Below, piece by piece: positions 41,034 through 49,447 of a DNA stretch of 64,000 nt. The notes beneath the pieces are model-generated. The model did no database searches and had not been told where the DNA came from. It worked only from the letters and a program-made list of their open reading frames with translations. The stretch covers positions 1 through 64,000 of the forward strand of contig JBGVBY010000021.1 in NCBI GenBank assembly GCA_045226015.1, given 5' to 3'. The position numbers and the translations under genes are program-made. How positions within the stretch are numbered: position 1 is the first letter of the stretch; each line of letters starts with the position of its first letter. Source of the stretch: UBA2450 sp045226015. GTDB lineage: Bacteria > Bacillota_I > Bacilli_A > RFN20 > CAG-826.

Positions 41034-42188
41034 ATAGAAACTTATAAATGTCCTGTTTGTGGCAATACAGATATTCATTCGATCGGAACGCTCAACGGCA
41101 AGCCTTATTGTCGTAGATGTATTTCATTTAAAGGCGAAGAGGTAGAACACAAACAATCTTATCCAAAGAAAGCACCTATACATCTTGAATATGAGTTATC
41201 ACCTGAACAGAAAGAATTATCAGACAAGCTAGTTGAGAACTATAAAAAAGGTATAGATAGTTTAGTTTTTGCGGTGTGTGGTTCAGGAAAGACAGAGATA
41301 ATACTCAAAGTCGTTCAATATGTACTTAATTGTGGAGAAAAAGTTGCGTTTGCGCTTCCAAGAAGAGATGTATGCATAGAAATAAATAATAGGTTAAAAG
41401 AAATTTTTATTAAAAATACAATTGCATGTGTATATGGAGGTCATACTAAAAGAAAAATTGCCGATATCGTTGTTTTAACAACACACCAATTATACCGTTA
41501 TAAACGTTACTTCAATTTAATAATCTTAGATGAGATAGATGCGTTCCCTTTTAAAGATGATCCAGTATTAAATTCTATGTTTTTTGGAGCTTTAAACGGT
41601 CATTATATTATGATGAGTGCCACTCCTCCAAAAGAATTAATTAATTACTTTTCAAAAGAAGGAAAAGACATATTAAAACTAGACATTAGATTTCATAGAC
41701 ATCCTTTACCAGTCCCAAATATTAGATCAAATAATACTATCTTCTTATTTCTTATTCTATTAAAGGAATTAAGAAGATTTATCAAAGAGAAAAAACCAGT
41801 ATTTATCTTTGCTCCAACAATAGAAGAATGTGAGAAATTGTATCGATATATATCACTATTTATCAGAGGAGGAAATTATGTACATTCAAAACGAATTAAT
41901 AGATCTGAAATCATAAATTCATTTAGACTTGGAGCATACAAATATTTAGTTACTACATCAGTATTAGAAAGGGGCGTAACAGTCAGAAATTTACAGGTAA
42001 TTATCCACAAAAGTGACAGTTTTGTCTATGATTCTGGTACTTTGGTGCAAATTTCAGGAAGAGTGGGAAGAAAGAAAGATGCACCAGAAGGAGAAGTAAT
42101 TTTTCTAGCAAACAAAATAACAAAGGAGATGAGAGATGCAGTTAGTGAAATTGAAGACAAAAACAAATCATTGCAAGATGTGTTTTAA
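41034..42188 (+). CDS. comFA: ComFA, competence DNA-translocation helicase; start codon unclear
   Basis: A 384-residue frame from AUA 41034. ComFA is the ATP-driven helicase for uptake of single-stranded DNA. Visible: a zinc finger (CPVCGN and CRRC within the first 35 residues), the LSPEQ segment, Walker A VCGSGKTEI near residue 81, the DEAD-like LDEIDAF, SATPP, and motif VI QISGRVGRK. No ATG, GTG or TTG exists in frame before Walker A after the stop at 40968-40970. An out-of-frame ATG (41024) follows AAAGGAG and stops after 7 codons. A one-base shift, an AUA start, or a defect are the options. It overlaps comFC by 53 nt. Confidence 0.8.
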   Translation: METYKCPVCGNTDIHSIGTLNGKPYCRRCISFKGEEVEHKQSYPKKAPIHLEYELSPEQKELSDKLVENYKKGIDSLVFAVCGSGKTEIILKVVQYVLNCGEKVAFALPRRDVCIEINNRLKEIFIKNTIACVYGGHTKRKIADIVVLTTHQLYRYKRYFNLIILDEIDAFPFKDDPVLNSMFFGALNGHYIMMSATPPKELINYFSKEGKDILKLDIRFHRHPLPVPNIRSNNTIFLFLILLKELRRFIKEKKPVFIFAPTIEECEKLYRYISLFIRGGNYVHSKRINRSEIINSFRLGAYKYLVTTSVLERGVTVRNLQVIIHKSDSFVYDSGTLVQISGRVGRKKDAPEGEVIFLANKITKEMRDAVSEIEDKNKSLQDVF

Positions 42189-42801
42189 AGAGATAAATGA
42201 CAACTCTTTTTACAACATAATTCACAAAGATAATTTACTATGTGAATCGTGTTTTTCAACTCTAAAGGCGAGGTTTATAAAATTCAAAATCAACAATATA
42301 GAAGCATTATCAATTTATGAATATGATGAAACAATCAAGAAACTGATTTATACATTCAAGGGATGTTACGACTATGAGTTAAAAGACATGTTCTTAAATC
42401 GATATAAAACATATCTAAAACTTAAATATTGGGGATATAGTCTAGTTACTATTCCTTCTAGTGATGTAGACGATCAAAAAAGAGGGTTCAATCACGTTAA
42501 AGAAATGTTCTCATTGCTTAAAATGAACAGACTAGAAGTATTAGAAAAATGTTCGCGGGAAAAACAATCATCAAAATGCAGTAAAGATAGGTTAAAAATT
42601 GATGAGATATTAATCTCTAAAAATATCGAACAAGTTAAAAATAAGAAAATCCTAATTGTAGATGATATTTATACGACTGGGGCAACAATGTTTAAAGCAA
42701 TACAACTAATAAAAAAGGGGTGTCCTAAAAAGATTAAGGTCTTAGTGGTAGCAAAGACTATTGAACTAGACAAACGAAATAACAAAAATGAACGTTCCTA
42801 A
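42136..42801 (+). CDS. comFC: ComFC, phosphoribosyltransferase-like competence protein
   Basis: A 221-residue protein needed with ComFA in DNA uptake in transformable bacteria. The N-terminal zinc finger is CKMCFKEI...LLCESCF, and the PRPP-binding loop is ILIVDDIYTTGATM near residue 173. The KRGFNHVKEM segment matches the family (RGFNQ). GGAG precedes the ATG within comFA. Its reading frame is intact, which suggests the comF pathway is still under selection. Confidence 0.92.
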   Translation: MQLVKLKTKTNHCKMCFKEINDNSFYNIIHKDNLLCESCFSTLKARFIKFKINNIEALSIYEYDETIKKLIYTFKGCYDYELKDMFLNRYKTYLKLKYWGYSLVTIPSSDVDDQKRGFNHVKEMFSLLKMNRLEVLEKCSREKQSSKCSKDRLKIDEILISKNIEQVKNKKILIVDDIYTTGATMFKAIQLIKKGCPKKIKVLVVAKTIELDKRNNKNERS

Positions 42802-42839
42802 TATTTACCAAAATGTATTAGTCAAATCTAATACAAAAA

Positions 42840-42884
42840 TGATATATTAGATAGCGAACGAAATTTGATTCTTTTATAAAAGAA
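42840..42884 (+). promoter_or_regulatory. secA promoter and leader palindrome
   Basis: Extended -10 TG-A-TATATT (42840-42848) with a weak -35 (TTAGTC near 42818). The leader holds a perfect 16-bp palindrome TTCTTTTATAAAAGAA (42869-42884), before the Shine-Dalgarno CGGAGG at about 42891. Confidence 0.5.
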
Positions 42885-42904
42885 AGAGAACGGAGGTATA
42901 TTAA

Positions 42905-45304
42905 ATGGGTTTATTTGATAAAATCGCGATTAGTCGTTATTCAAAAATCGCTGATAAAGTTATTGCCCTTGAAGACAAAATGAAATCTCTCTCTGATGAA
43001 GAGCTTAGAGGTAAAACAGAATACTTCAAAGAGCAATTAAGAGAAGGAAAAACCTTAGAAGATATTAAAGTGGAAGCATTCGCTGTTGCTAGAGAAGCTG
43101 CTAGAAGAACAATTGGCGAATTCCCTTATAAAGTACAAATCATCGGTTCATTAGCGTTACATTCTGGTGATGTCGCAGAAATGAAAACCGGTGAAGGTAA
43201 AACCTTAACTGCCACTATGGCGGTCTATTTAAACGCCCTTGCAGGTAAAGGTGTACACGTTGTTACTGTTAACGAATACTTGAGTGAACGTGACGCCAAC
43301 TGGATGGGTCAAATCTATAGATTTTTAGGCTTAACTGTTGGAGTTAACTTAAGAAGTAAAACCACAAGTGAAAAAAGAGATGCATATCTATGCGATATTA
43401 CATACACAACTAACTCTGAGTTAGGTTTTGATTATCTTAGAGATAATATGGCGAGTTCAATGGACAATCGTGTCCTTAGAGGACTTGATTTCTGTATCGT
43501 TGATGAAGCTGACTCAATTTTAATTGATGAATCTAGAACTCCACTTATTATTTCTGGTGGTGCTAGAGCAAGCGCATCTCAATACACAGTTGCAGATAGA
43601 TTTGTTAAAGCGTTAAAGAAAAACGAAGATTTTGAAATCGATGTTAAAGATAAAACAGTTAATTTAACTGATTCCGGTAACGCAAAAGCTGACAGAATGT
43701 TTGGTATTAAGAATCTTTATGATCCTGAATACGCTGATTTAGTTCATAGAATTCATAACGCTCTTAGAGCGAACTATATCATGGCGAGAGACGTCGACTA
43801 CTTAGTCGATGCTGAAGGACAAATCCAAATCATCGACCAATTCACAGGTCGTGTTCTCCCAGGTAGAGAATGGTCTGATGGTTTACATCAAGCTGTCCAA
43901 GCTAAAGAAAACGTTGAAATCAAACAAGAAACCATCACCATGGCGACAATCACATATCAGAACTTCTTCCGTCTTTATAAAAAGATGGCAGGTATGACTG
44001 GTACCGCCAAAACTGAAGAAGAAGAATTCCGTAAAATTTATAACATGCGCGTAGTATGCGTACCAACCAATCGCCCAATCAAGCGTATTGACGCACTTGA
44101 CTACGTTTATGCGCATAAAGGGCCTAAGCTTCAAGCTCTTATCAGAGAAGTAAAAGAAAGACATGAAAAAGGACAACCAATATTAATTGGTACTGTCTCA
44201 GTTGAATCTTCCGAAGAGATTTCTAAACTTCTTACCGAAAATGGTTTACCACACGAAATGTTGAACGCGAAAAACCACGCTAGAGAAGCAGAAATCATCA
44301 AAGATGCTGGTAAAAAAGGCGCTATTACCCTTGCTACCAACATGGCAGGCCGTGGTACCGATATTAAAATCGATGATGAAGTACGAGCTTTAGGAGGTTT
44401 GTGTGTTTTCGGAACTGAAAGACATGAATCAAGACGTATTGATAATCAATTAAGAGGACGTTCTGGACGTCAAGGTGATCCAGGATTCTCTCGTTTCTAC
44501 GTTTCCTTTGATGATGAACTCTTAGTGAGATTCGCTGCTGATAATATGCGTAACTTCATCGAAAAGAATTTTGGTGACGAAGCTCTTGAAGCAAAAATGG
44601 TTACTAATGTTATCACAAGCGCACAAAAGAGAATCGAAGGTCAAAACTTTGATACTCGTAAATCACTTCTTGATTACGATGACGTTTTAGCAAAACAACG
44701 TCAAATTGTCTATGACAAACGTGACCGTATTATCGAAGGTAAAGATATCACTGATATCGTTGACGATATCTTTAAAACAACTGGAACATTCCTTGCTAAT
44801 AAAGCTGTTCCAGAAGGAAATACAGACAAAATCATTTCTGGTGATCTTCTTGTTAAAGAAGTTGAACCAAGATTTTTACCAACTGGTTCATTAAAACCAG
44901 CGTTATATGACGAAGCATACGTTGATGACGTTGGACCAGATTTAGGTGAAGTCTTATATGATAGATACGCAGAAAGAAGAAAAGAATGGCCAGAAGAACT
45001 TCAAGGTCAAGTTGAAAGAAACTTCATCTTAAGATGTATTGACCAAAACTGGACAAAACATATCGATGCAATGGCAAGATTAAGAGAAGGTATTCACTTA
45101 AGAAGTTACGCTAACGTAAACCCACTTCAAGATTACGTTAACGAAGGCTATAAAATGTTCAGAGAATGTTTAGACATTGCTAGTGTTGATGCGGTTTTAA
45201 ATTTACTTAATGTAAAGATTGAGAAAAAAGAACCAGAACCAGTAAAACCTGATGAATCAACAGTGGTTGATGTTCAACCAGAAGCAAAGAAAGAAGAAAA
45301 ATAA
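42905..45304 (+). CDS. secA: Preprotein translocase ATPase SecA
   Basis: A 799-residue motor that drives proteins through SecYEG. Motifs: MKTGEGKTLTATM (Walker A), VDEADSILIDESRTPLI (DEAD region), TNMAGRGTDIKI and the GRSGRQGDPG arginine-finger motif. The C-terminal metal-binding SecB site is absent and replaced by an acidic/Lys tail, as in several low-GC lineages. The stop overlaps the prfB start by one base. Confidence 0.97.
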   Translation: MGLFDKIAISRYSKIADKVIALEDKMKSLSDEELRGKTEYFKEQLREGKTLEDIKVEAFAVAREAARRTIGEFPYKVQIIGSLALHSGDVAEMKTGEGKTLTATMAVYLNALAGKGVHVVTVNEYLSERDANWMGQIYRFLGLTVGVNLRSKTTSEKRDAYLCDITYTTNSELGFDYLRDNMASSMDNRVLRGLDFCIVDEADSILIDESRTPLIISGGARASASQYTVADRFVKALKKNEDFEIDVKDKTVNLTDSGNAKADRMFGIKNLYDPEYADLVHRIHNALRANYIMARDVDYLVDAEGQIQIIDQFTGRVLPGREWSDGLHQAVQAKENVEIKQETITMATITYQNFFRLYKKMAGMTGTAKTEEEEFRKIYNMRVVCVPTNRPIKRIDALDYVYAHKGPKLQALIREVKERHEKGQPILIGTVSVESSEEISKLLTENGLPHEMLNAKNHAREAEIIKDAGKKGAITLATNMAGRGTDIKIDDEVRALGGLCVFGTERHESRRIDNQLRGRSGRQGDPGFSRFYVSFDDELLVRFAADNMRNFIEKNFGDEALEAKMVTNVITSAQKRIEGQNFDTRKSLLDYDDVLAKQRQIVYDKRDRIIEGKDITDIVDDIFKTTGTFLANKAVPEGNTDKIISGDLLVKEVEPRFLPTGSLKPALYDEAYVDDVGPDLGEVLYDRYAERRKEWPEELQGQVERNFILRCIDQNWTKHIDAMARLREGIHLRSYANVNPLQDYVNEGYKMFRECLDIASVDAVLNLLNVKIEKKEPEPVKPDESTVVDVQPEAKKEEK

Positions 45305-46408
45305 TGAAAGACCTCGTTACTTTAAAGCAAGAACTTGGTGCTGTTGGTGAGAAAATCCATCAACTCGGGTCTTCTCTTTGACCTCGCTAAATTAGAAACA
45401 GAAATTACCAAACTTCAATCAATAAGCGAGCAAGAGAACTTTTGGAATGACCAAAAAAGCGCTCTTGAAGTAATTAACGAGCTCAATTCTAAAAAGAAAA
45501 CATTTGAGACTTACAAAGATTTGTCTCAAGGAATAAACGATCTCCAAGAACTAATTGAAATTGGAGATGAATCATTACTAGAATCATTAAATGATTCTTT
45601 TGATGAACTCAAAAAGAGAGTTAACGAATTTGAAGTTGATAGATTATTCACTGGAGAATTCGACAATCTTAACGCAATACTTGAAATACACCCAGGCGCA
45701 GGTGGCACAGAAGCACAGGACTGGGCGGATATGCTATATCGTATGTATGTCTTGTATGCGGAAACACACAAATTTAAGATGCAACTCATCTCATACGAAC
45801 CCGGAGAAGAAGCTGGTCTTAAATCTGTAACCATCAAAATCTCTGGCAAGCATGCATATGGACTTCTCAAAAGTGAAAAAGGTGTTCATAGACTTGTCAG
45901 GATTTCACCTTTTGACGCAAACAAAAGAAGACATACGTCTTTCGCCTCTGTAAACGTCATCCCTGAATTTTTAGACAATTCAATTAATATTGAAATCAAT
46001 GATTCAGATTTAAAAATTGATACATATCGTAGTGGTGGTGCTGGAGGGCAAAACGTCAACAAAGTTGAAACCGCTGTTAGAATTACGCACCTTCCTACTG
46101 GAATTGTAGTTTCTTGTCAAATTGAAAGAAGCCAACTTTCTAATAAAGAAACCGCTATGGCGATGCTTAAAAGCAAACTTTACTTACTAGAAGTTGAAAA
46201 GAGAAATAATGAACTTAACTCCATTGTTGGAGAAAAGAAAAACATTGAGTGGGGCAGTCAAATAAGATCATACGTTTTCTGCCCATACACTCTAGTGAAA
46301 GATAATAGAACATCATATGAAGATGTTGATGTTGAAGGAGTTATGAACGGAAATATAGATAACTTCTTATACGCTTATTTACAAATGGAGGCCAAAAACA
46401 ATGGATAA
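45304..46408 (+). CDS. prfB: Peptide chain release factor 2, programmed +1 frameshift
   Basis: A 367-residue product. Translation starts at ATG 45304 (TAATG overlap with secA), runs 25 codons to CTT at 45376-45378, meets UGA at 45379-45381, and continues in the +1 frame from GAC 45380. This is the classic RF2 autoregulatory site, CUU-UGA-C. An internal start at 45335 in the second frame would be wrong. The RF2 domains are complete, with the recognition motif region RISPFDANKRRHTSFASV and GGAGGQNVNKVETAVRI. A weak Shine-Dalgarno-like CGGG lies 6 nt before CTT, one codon further than usual. Confidence 0.96.
45376..45381 (+). other. prfB +1 frameshift site
   Basis: CTT-TGA followed by C. The ribosome slips from CUU to UUU when UGA decoding by RF2 is slow, which couples RF2 amount to its own synthesis. 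Confidence 0.95.
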
Positions 46409-47372
46409 GAAGACCATAACAAGACAAGTAACAAATTATTTTTTAGTTATATTAGGAACGTTTCTATTGGCTTTTGGTTCTGTCATTTTTCTATCTGAAG
46501 CTGAATTAGTTGCGGGTGGAGTAAGCGGTATTGCAATTATCATTCAACACTATATTGAAACACCTGTTTACGATTATATCGTAGCTGGATTGATAGTAGG
46601 GTGTTGGATTATTGGACTATTATTTGTTGGTAGAGACTTCGCCTTAAAAACATTATTGTCTTCAGTTTTATACATCGGATTCACATTCTTATTTAAGCGT
46701 GTAGATTTCTTCTTAGAATTAGCACACCAGTTCGCATATACATATAGAATTGTTGACGGTGTTGGAGTCGAAGCACAAGAAGTTGGAAATTTAATCTTAT
46801 GCGGAATCTTTGGTGGCGTCTTTGTTGGAGGAGGCGTTGCCTTTGCTTTCTTAGGAGGAGGCTCATCAGGTGGAGTTGATGTTTTCCAAGTTCTTTTATC
46901 TAAGTATCTCAACATTAAAGAATCTTTATCTTCATTTATTATCGACGCTTCAATCATTGTTGTTGGAATGTTAACTGTTTCATTTGACCCATCTAATAGT
47001 AAATGGAACCTAAACCCAGCATTATGTGGCATTCTATCAAGTTTTGTTACCGCAGTCTTAATTGAAATCGTTTATATTCGTAATCAGTCTGCGTATCAAG
47101 TCGACATCATTTCAGACAAATGGGAAGAGATCAGTAGATACGCTCAAGATGAGCTTGATAGAGGCGCAACAATCATTCCAGCGAAGGGTGGTTACAAAGG
47201 TGAAGAAAGAGTAATTCTCCGTGTTGTTTTTGATAAACTTCAATATGAAAAAATAAGACAATATATTGCATCAATAGATCCAAAAGCATTCGTCACATTC
47301 ACTCAAACAAATGCTGTATTTGGAGAAGGCTTTAAGCACAACCATAAATTAAAGAAAAATAAGAAAAAATAG
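46401..47372 (+). CDS. YitT-family membrane protein
   Basis: A 323-residue protein with five to six N-terminal transmembrane segments (DUF161/YitT: EAELVAGGVSGIAIII near residue 32, GGGSSGGVDVFQVLLSKYLNI near 152) and a C-terminal soluble DUF2179 domain (RGATIIPAKGGYKGEERVILRVV). Function is unknown in the family. It overlaps prfB by 8 nt and lies 9 nt before uvrB. Confidence 0.88.
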   Translation: MDKKTITRQVTNYFLVILGTFLLAFGSVIFLSEAELVAGGVSGIAIIIQHYIETPVYDYIVAGLIVGCWIIGLLFVGRDFALKTLLSSVLYIGFTFLFKRVDFFLELAHQFAYTYRIVDGVGVEAQEVGNLILCGIFGGVFVGGGVAFAFLGGGSSGGVDVFQVLLSKYLNIKESLSSFIIDASIIVVGMLTVSFDPSNSKWNLNPALCGILSSFVTAVLIEIVYIRNQSAYQVDIISDKWEEISRYAQDELDRGATIIPAKGGYKGEERVILRVVFDKLQYEKIRQYIASIDPKAFVTFTQTNAVFGEGFKHNHKLKKNKKK

Positions 47373-47381
47373 GCAATTTGC

Positions 47382-49373
47382 GTGAAAAATATCGATAATT
47401 CCCACAAATTTGAAATAGTTTCTAAGTTCAAGCCAACAGGTGATCAACCCAAGGCAATTAGTGATTTAGTAACTGGATTAAACGAAGGAAAAAGACTTCA
47501 AGTTCTTTTGGGTGCGACTGGTACCGGAAAGACTTTTACGATGGCAAATATTATCGAGAAAGTTCAACGTCCAACACTCGTATTAGTTCATAACAAAACA
47601 TTGGCAGGACAACTCTATTCCGAATTTAAGGAACTGTTCCCAAATAACCGCGTTGAATACTTTGTTTCTAACTTCGATTTTTATCAACCTGAAGCATACA
47701 TCCCAAAAAGCGATACCTATATTGATAAAACCGCTTTGATGAATGACGAAATCGAAATGCTTAGAACTAGTGCGATTAATTCTGTGCTTGAAAGAAGAGA
47801 CACAATTGTAGTGGCCTCTGTTGCTTCTATTTATGGATTAACCGATCCTGATGAATACCGTAACCTTGTTTTCGATATAAGAGTTGGTGAAGAAATCAAT
47901 AGACAAGCGTTCTATAAAGCGTTAGTGGACGCTCAATATAAGAGAAACAACCTAGATACACCTCCAGGAAGCTTTAGAGTTAGAGGCGACATTATTGAGA
48001 TTGTTCCTGCCAACATGGAAGATCACACCATTATAAGAATTGATACCTTTGGTGATGAGATAGAAAAGATATATGAAGTAGATTTACTTAGTGGTGAAAT
48101 CAAACATTCATATAATACATACCCAATTTTTCCAGCGTATGACCACGCTTCAACTAGAGAAAGAATCAAAGAAGCATGTAAAACCATAAAAGAAGAACTT
48201 GCTGATCGTCTTTCATATTTCAGAAAGGAAGGAAAACTTCTAGAAGCTGAAAGACTTGAGATGCGAACAAATCAAGACGTTGAAAACATGGAAGAATTTG
48301 GCATGTGCCCAGGAATTGAAAACTATTCTAGACACATTGATAAACGTCTTCCGGGTCAAAGACCATTCTGCTTAATTGACTACTTCCCAAAGGATTTTAT
48401 CCTTTTCATTGATGAATCTCACGTTTCACTTCCTCAAATTCGTGGAATGTATAATGGAGATAGAAGTAGAAAAGAAACGCTTGTGGAATATGGTTTTAGA
48501 TTACCAAGTGCTCTTGATAATAGACCTTTAAATTTTGAAGAATTCGAAGAGTTAATGCCTCAAACAATTTGCACTTCCGCTACTCCAGGTGACTACGAAT
48601 TAAATCACACTGATAGTAAGATTGCCGAACAAATTATTAGACCAACAGGATTATTAGATCCAGAAGTTGAAGTAAGGCCAACAAGAGCCCAAATTGATGA
48701 TCTCTTATTTGAGATAAACGACAGAGTTAAAAAGAATGAAAGAGTAATGATTGTTACTCTCACAGTAAAAATGGCGGAAGACCTTACTGCTTACTTAAAA
48801 GAAAGAAGTATTAAAGTTGTATATCTACATCATGAAACCAAAACACTAGAAAGAAGCGAAGTCATTTATCAACTTCGTAAAGGAAAATATGATGTCTTAG
48901 TGGGAATTAATCTTCTCAGAGAAGGTTTAGACATCCCAGAAGTTTCATTAGTAGCGATTCTTGATGCAGATAAAGAAGGCTTCTTACGTTCTACTAGAAG
49001 CTTAATCCAAGTTATAGGTAGAGCAAGTAGAAACGCAAAAGGCAAAGTCATTATGTATGCTGACAATATGACCGATTCTATGAAAAACGCGATAGATGAA
49101 ACCAATAGAAGAAGAAATATTCAAAAAGCATATAACGATGAATACGGCATAGTTCCTAAAACAATTGTCAAAGAGATAAGACCACCTATTCATAATTTAG
49201 ACGATGATATAAGTGATGTTAATAAATTAACAAAACATGCATCAAGATCACAACTAGCTGCAAAAATTAAAGAACTCGAAAAGCAAATGCATCAAGCTGC
49301 TAAAGAATATGATTTTGAAAGAGCAGCAGAGCTTAGAGACATCATCTTAGAATTAAAGGTAGAAATAAATTAA
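47382..49373 (+). CDS. uvrB: Excinuclease ABC subunit B
   Basis: A 663-residue DNA-repair helicase that checks damage handed over by UvrA. Motifs: GATGTGKTFTMA, the beta-hairpin region YYQPEAYIP-like (FYQPEAYIPKSDTYIDK), DESHVSLPQ and GRASRNAKGKV. The C-terminal UVR domain (AAKEYDFERAAELRDI) for UvrC binding is present. The start is GTG 47382. The ribosome-binding site is weak. uvrA is not in the window. Confidence 0.97.
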   Translation: MKNIDNSHKFEIVSKFKPTGDQPKAISDLVTGLNEGKRLQVLLGATGTGKTFTMANIIEKVQRPTLVLVHNKTLAGQLYSEFKELFPNNRVEYFVSNFDFYQPEAYIPKSDTYIDKTALMNDEIEMLRTSAINSVLERRDTIVVASVASIYGLTDPDEYRNLVFDIRVGEEINRQAFYKALVDAQYKRNNLDTPPGSFRVRGDIIEIVPANMEDHTIIRIDTFGDEIEKIYEVDLLSGEIKHSYNTYPIFPAYDHASTRERIKEACKTIKEELADRLSYFRKEGKLLEAERLEMRTNQDVENMEEFGMCPGIENYSRHIDKRLPGQRPFCLIDYFPKDFILFIDESHVSLPQIRGMYNGDRSRKETLVEYGFRLPSALDNRPLNFEEFEELMPQTICTSATPGDYELNHTDSKIAEQIIRPTGLLDPEVEVRPTRAQIDDLLFEINDRVKKNERVMIVTLTVKMAEDLTAYLKERSIKVVYLHHETKTLERSEVIYQLRKGKYDVLVGINLLREGLDIPEVSLVAILDADKEGFLRSTRSLIQVIGRASRNAKGKVIMYADNMTDSMKNAIDETNRRRNIQKAYNDEYGIVPKTIVKEIRPPIHNLDDDISDVNKLTKHASRSQLAAKIKELEKQMHQAAKEYDFERAAELRDIILELKVEIN

Positions 49374-49447
49374 TATTATTTGTTCGTTTTTAGTTTCGTT
49401 TTAGTTTCGCGTTCTAATATATTCACATATCAAAGGAGGATGTTGAT

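Noticed and set aside
39419..41034. Complete insertion sequence or integrase
   Set aside because: No transposase or recombinase frame and no terminal inverted repeats were found. The cassette idea rests only on the repeated comFA ends.
41274..42188. comFA starting with GTG in the Walker A motif
   Set aside because: It would remove the zinc finger and half of the P-loop region, both of which are intact in the same frame upstream.
45335..46408. prfB starting at 45335
   Set aside because: The first residues are the wrong frame of the RF2 N-terminus. The real start is ATG 45304 with a +1 shift at 45379.
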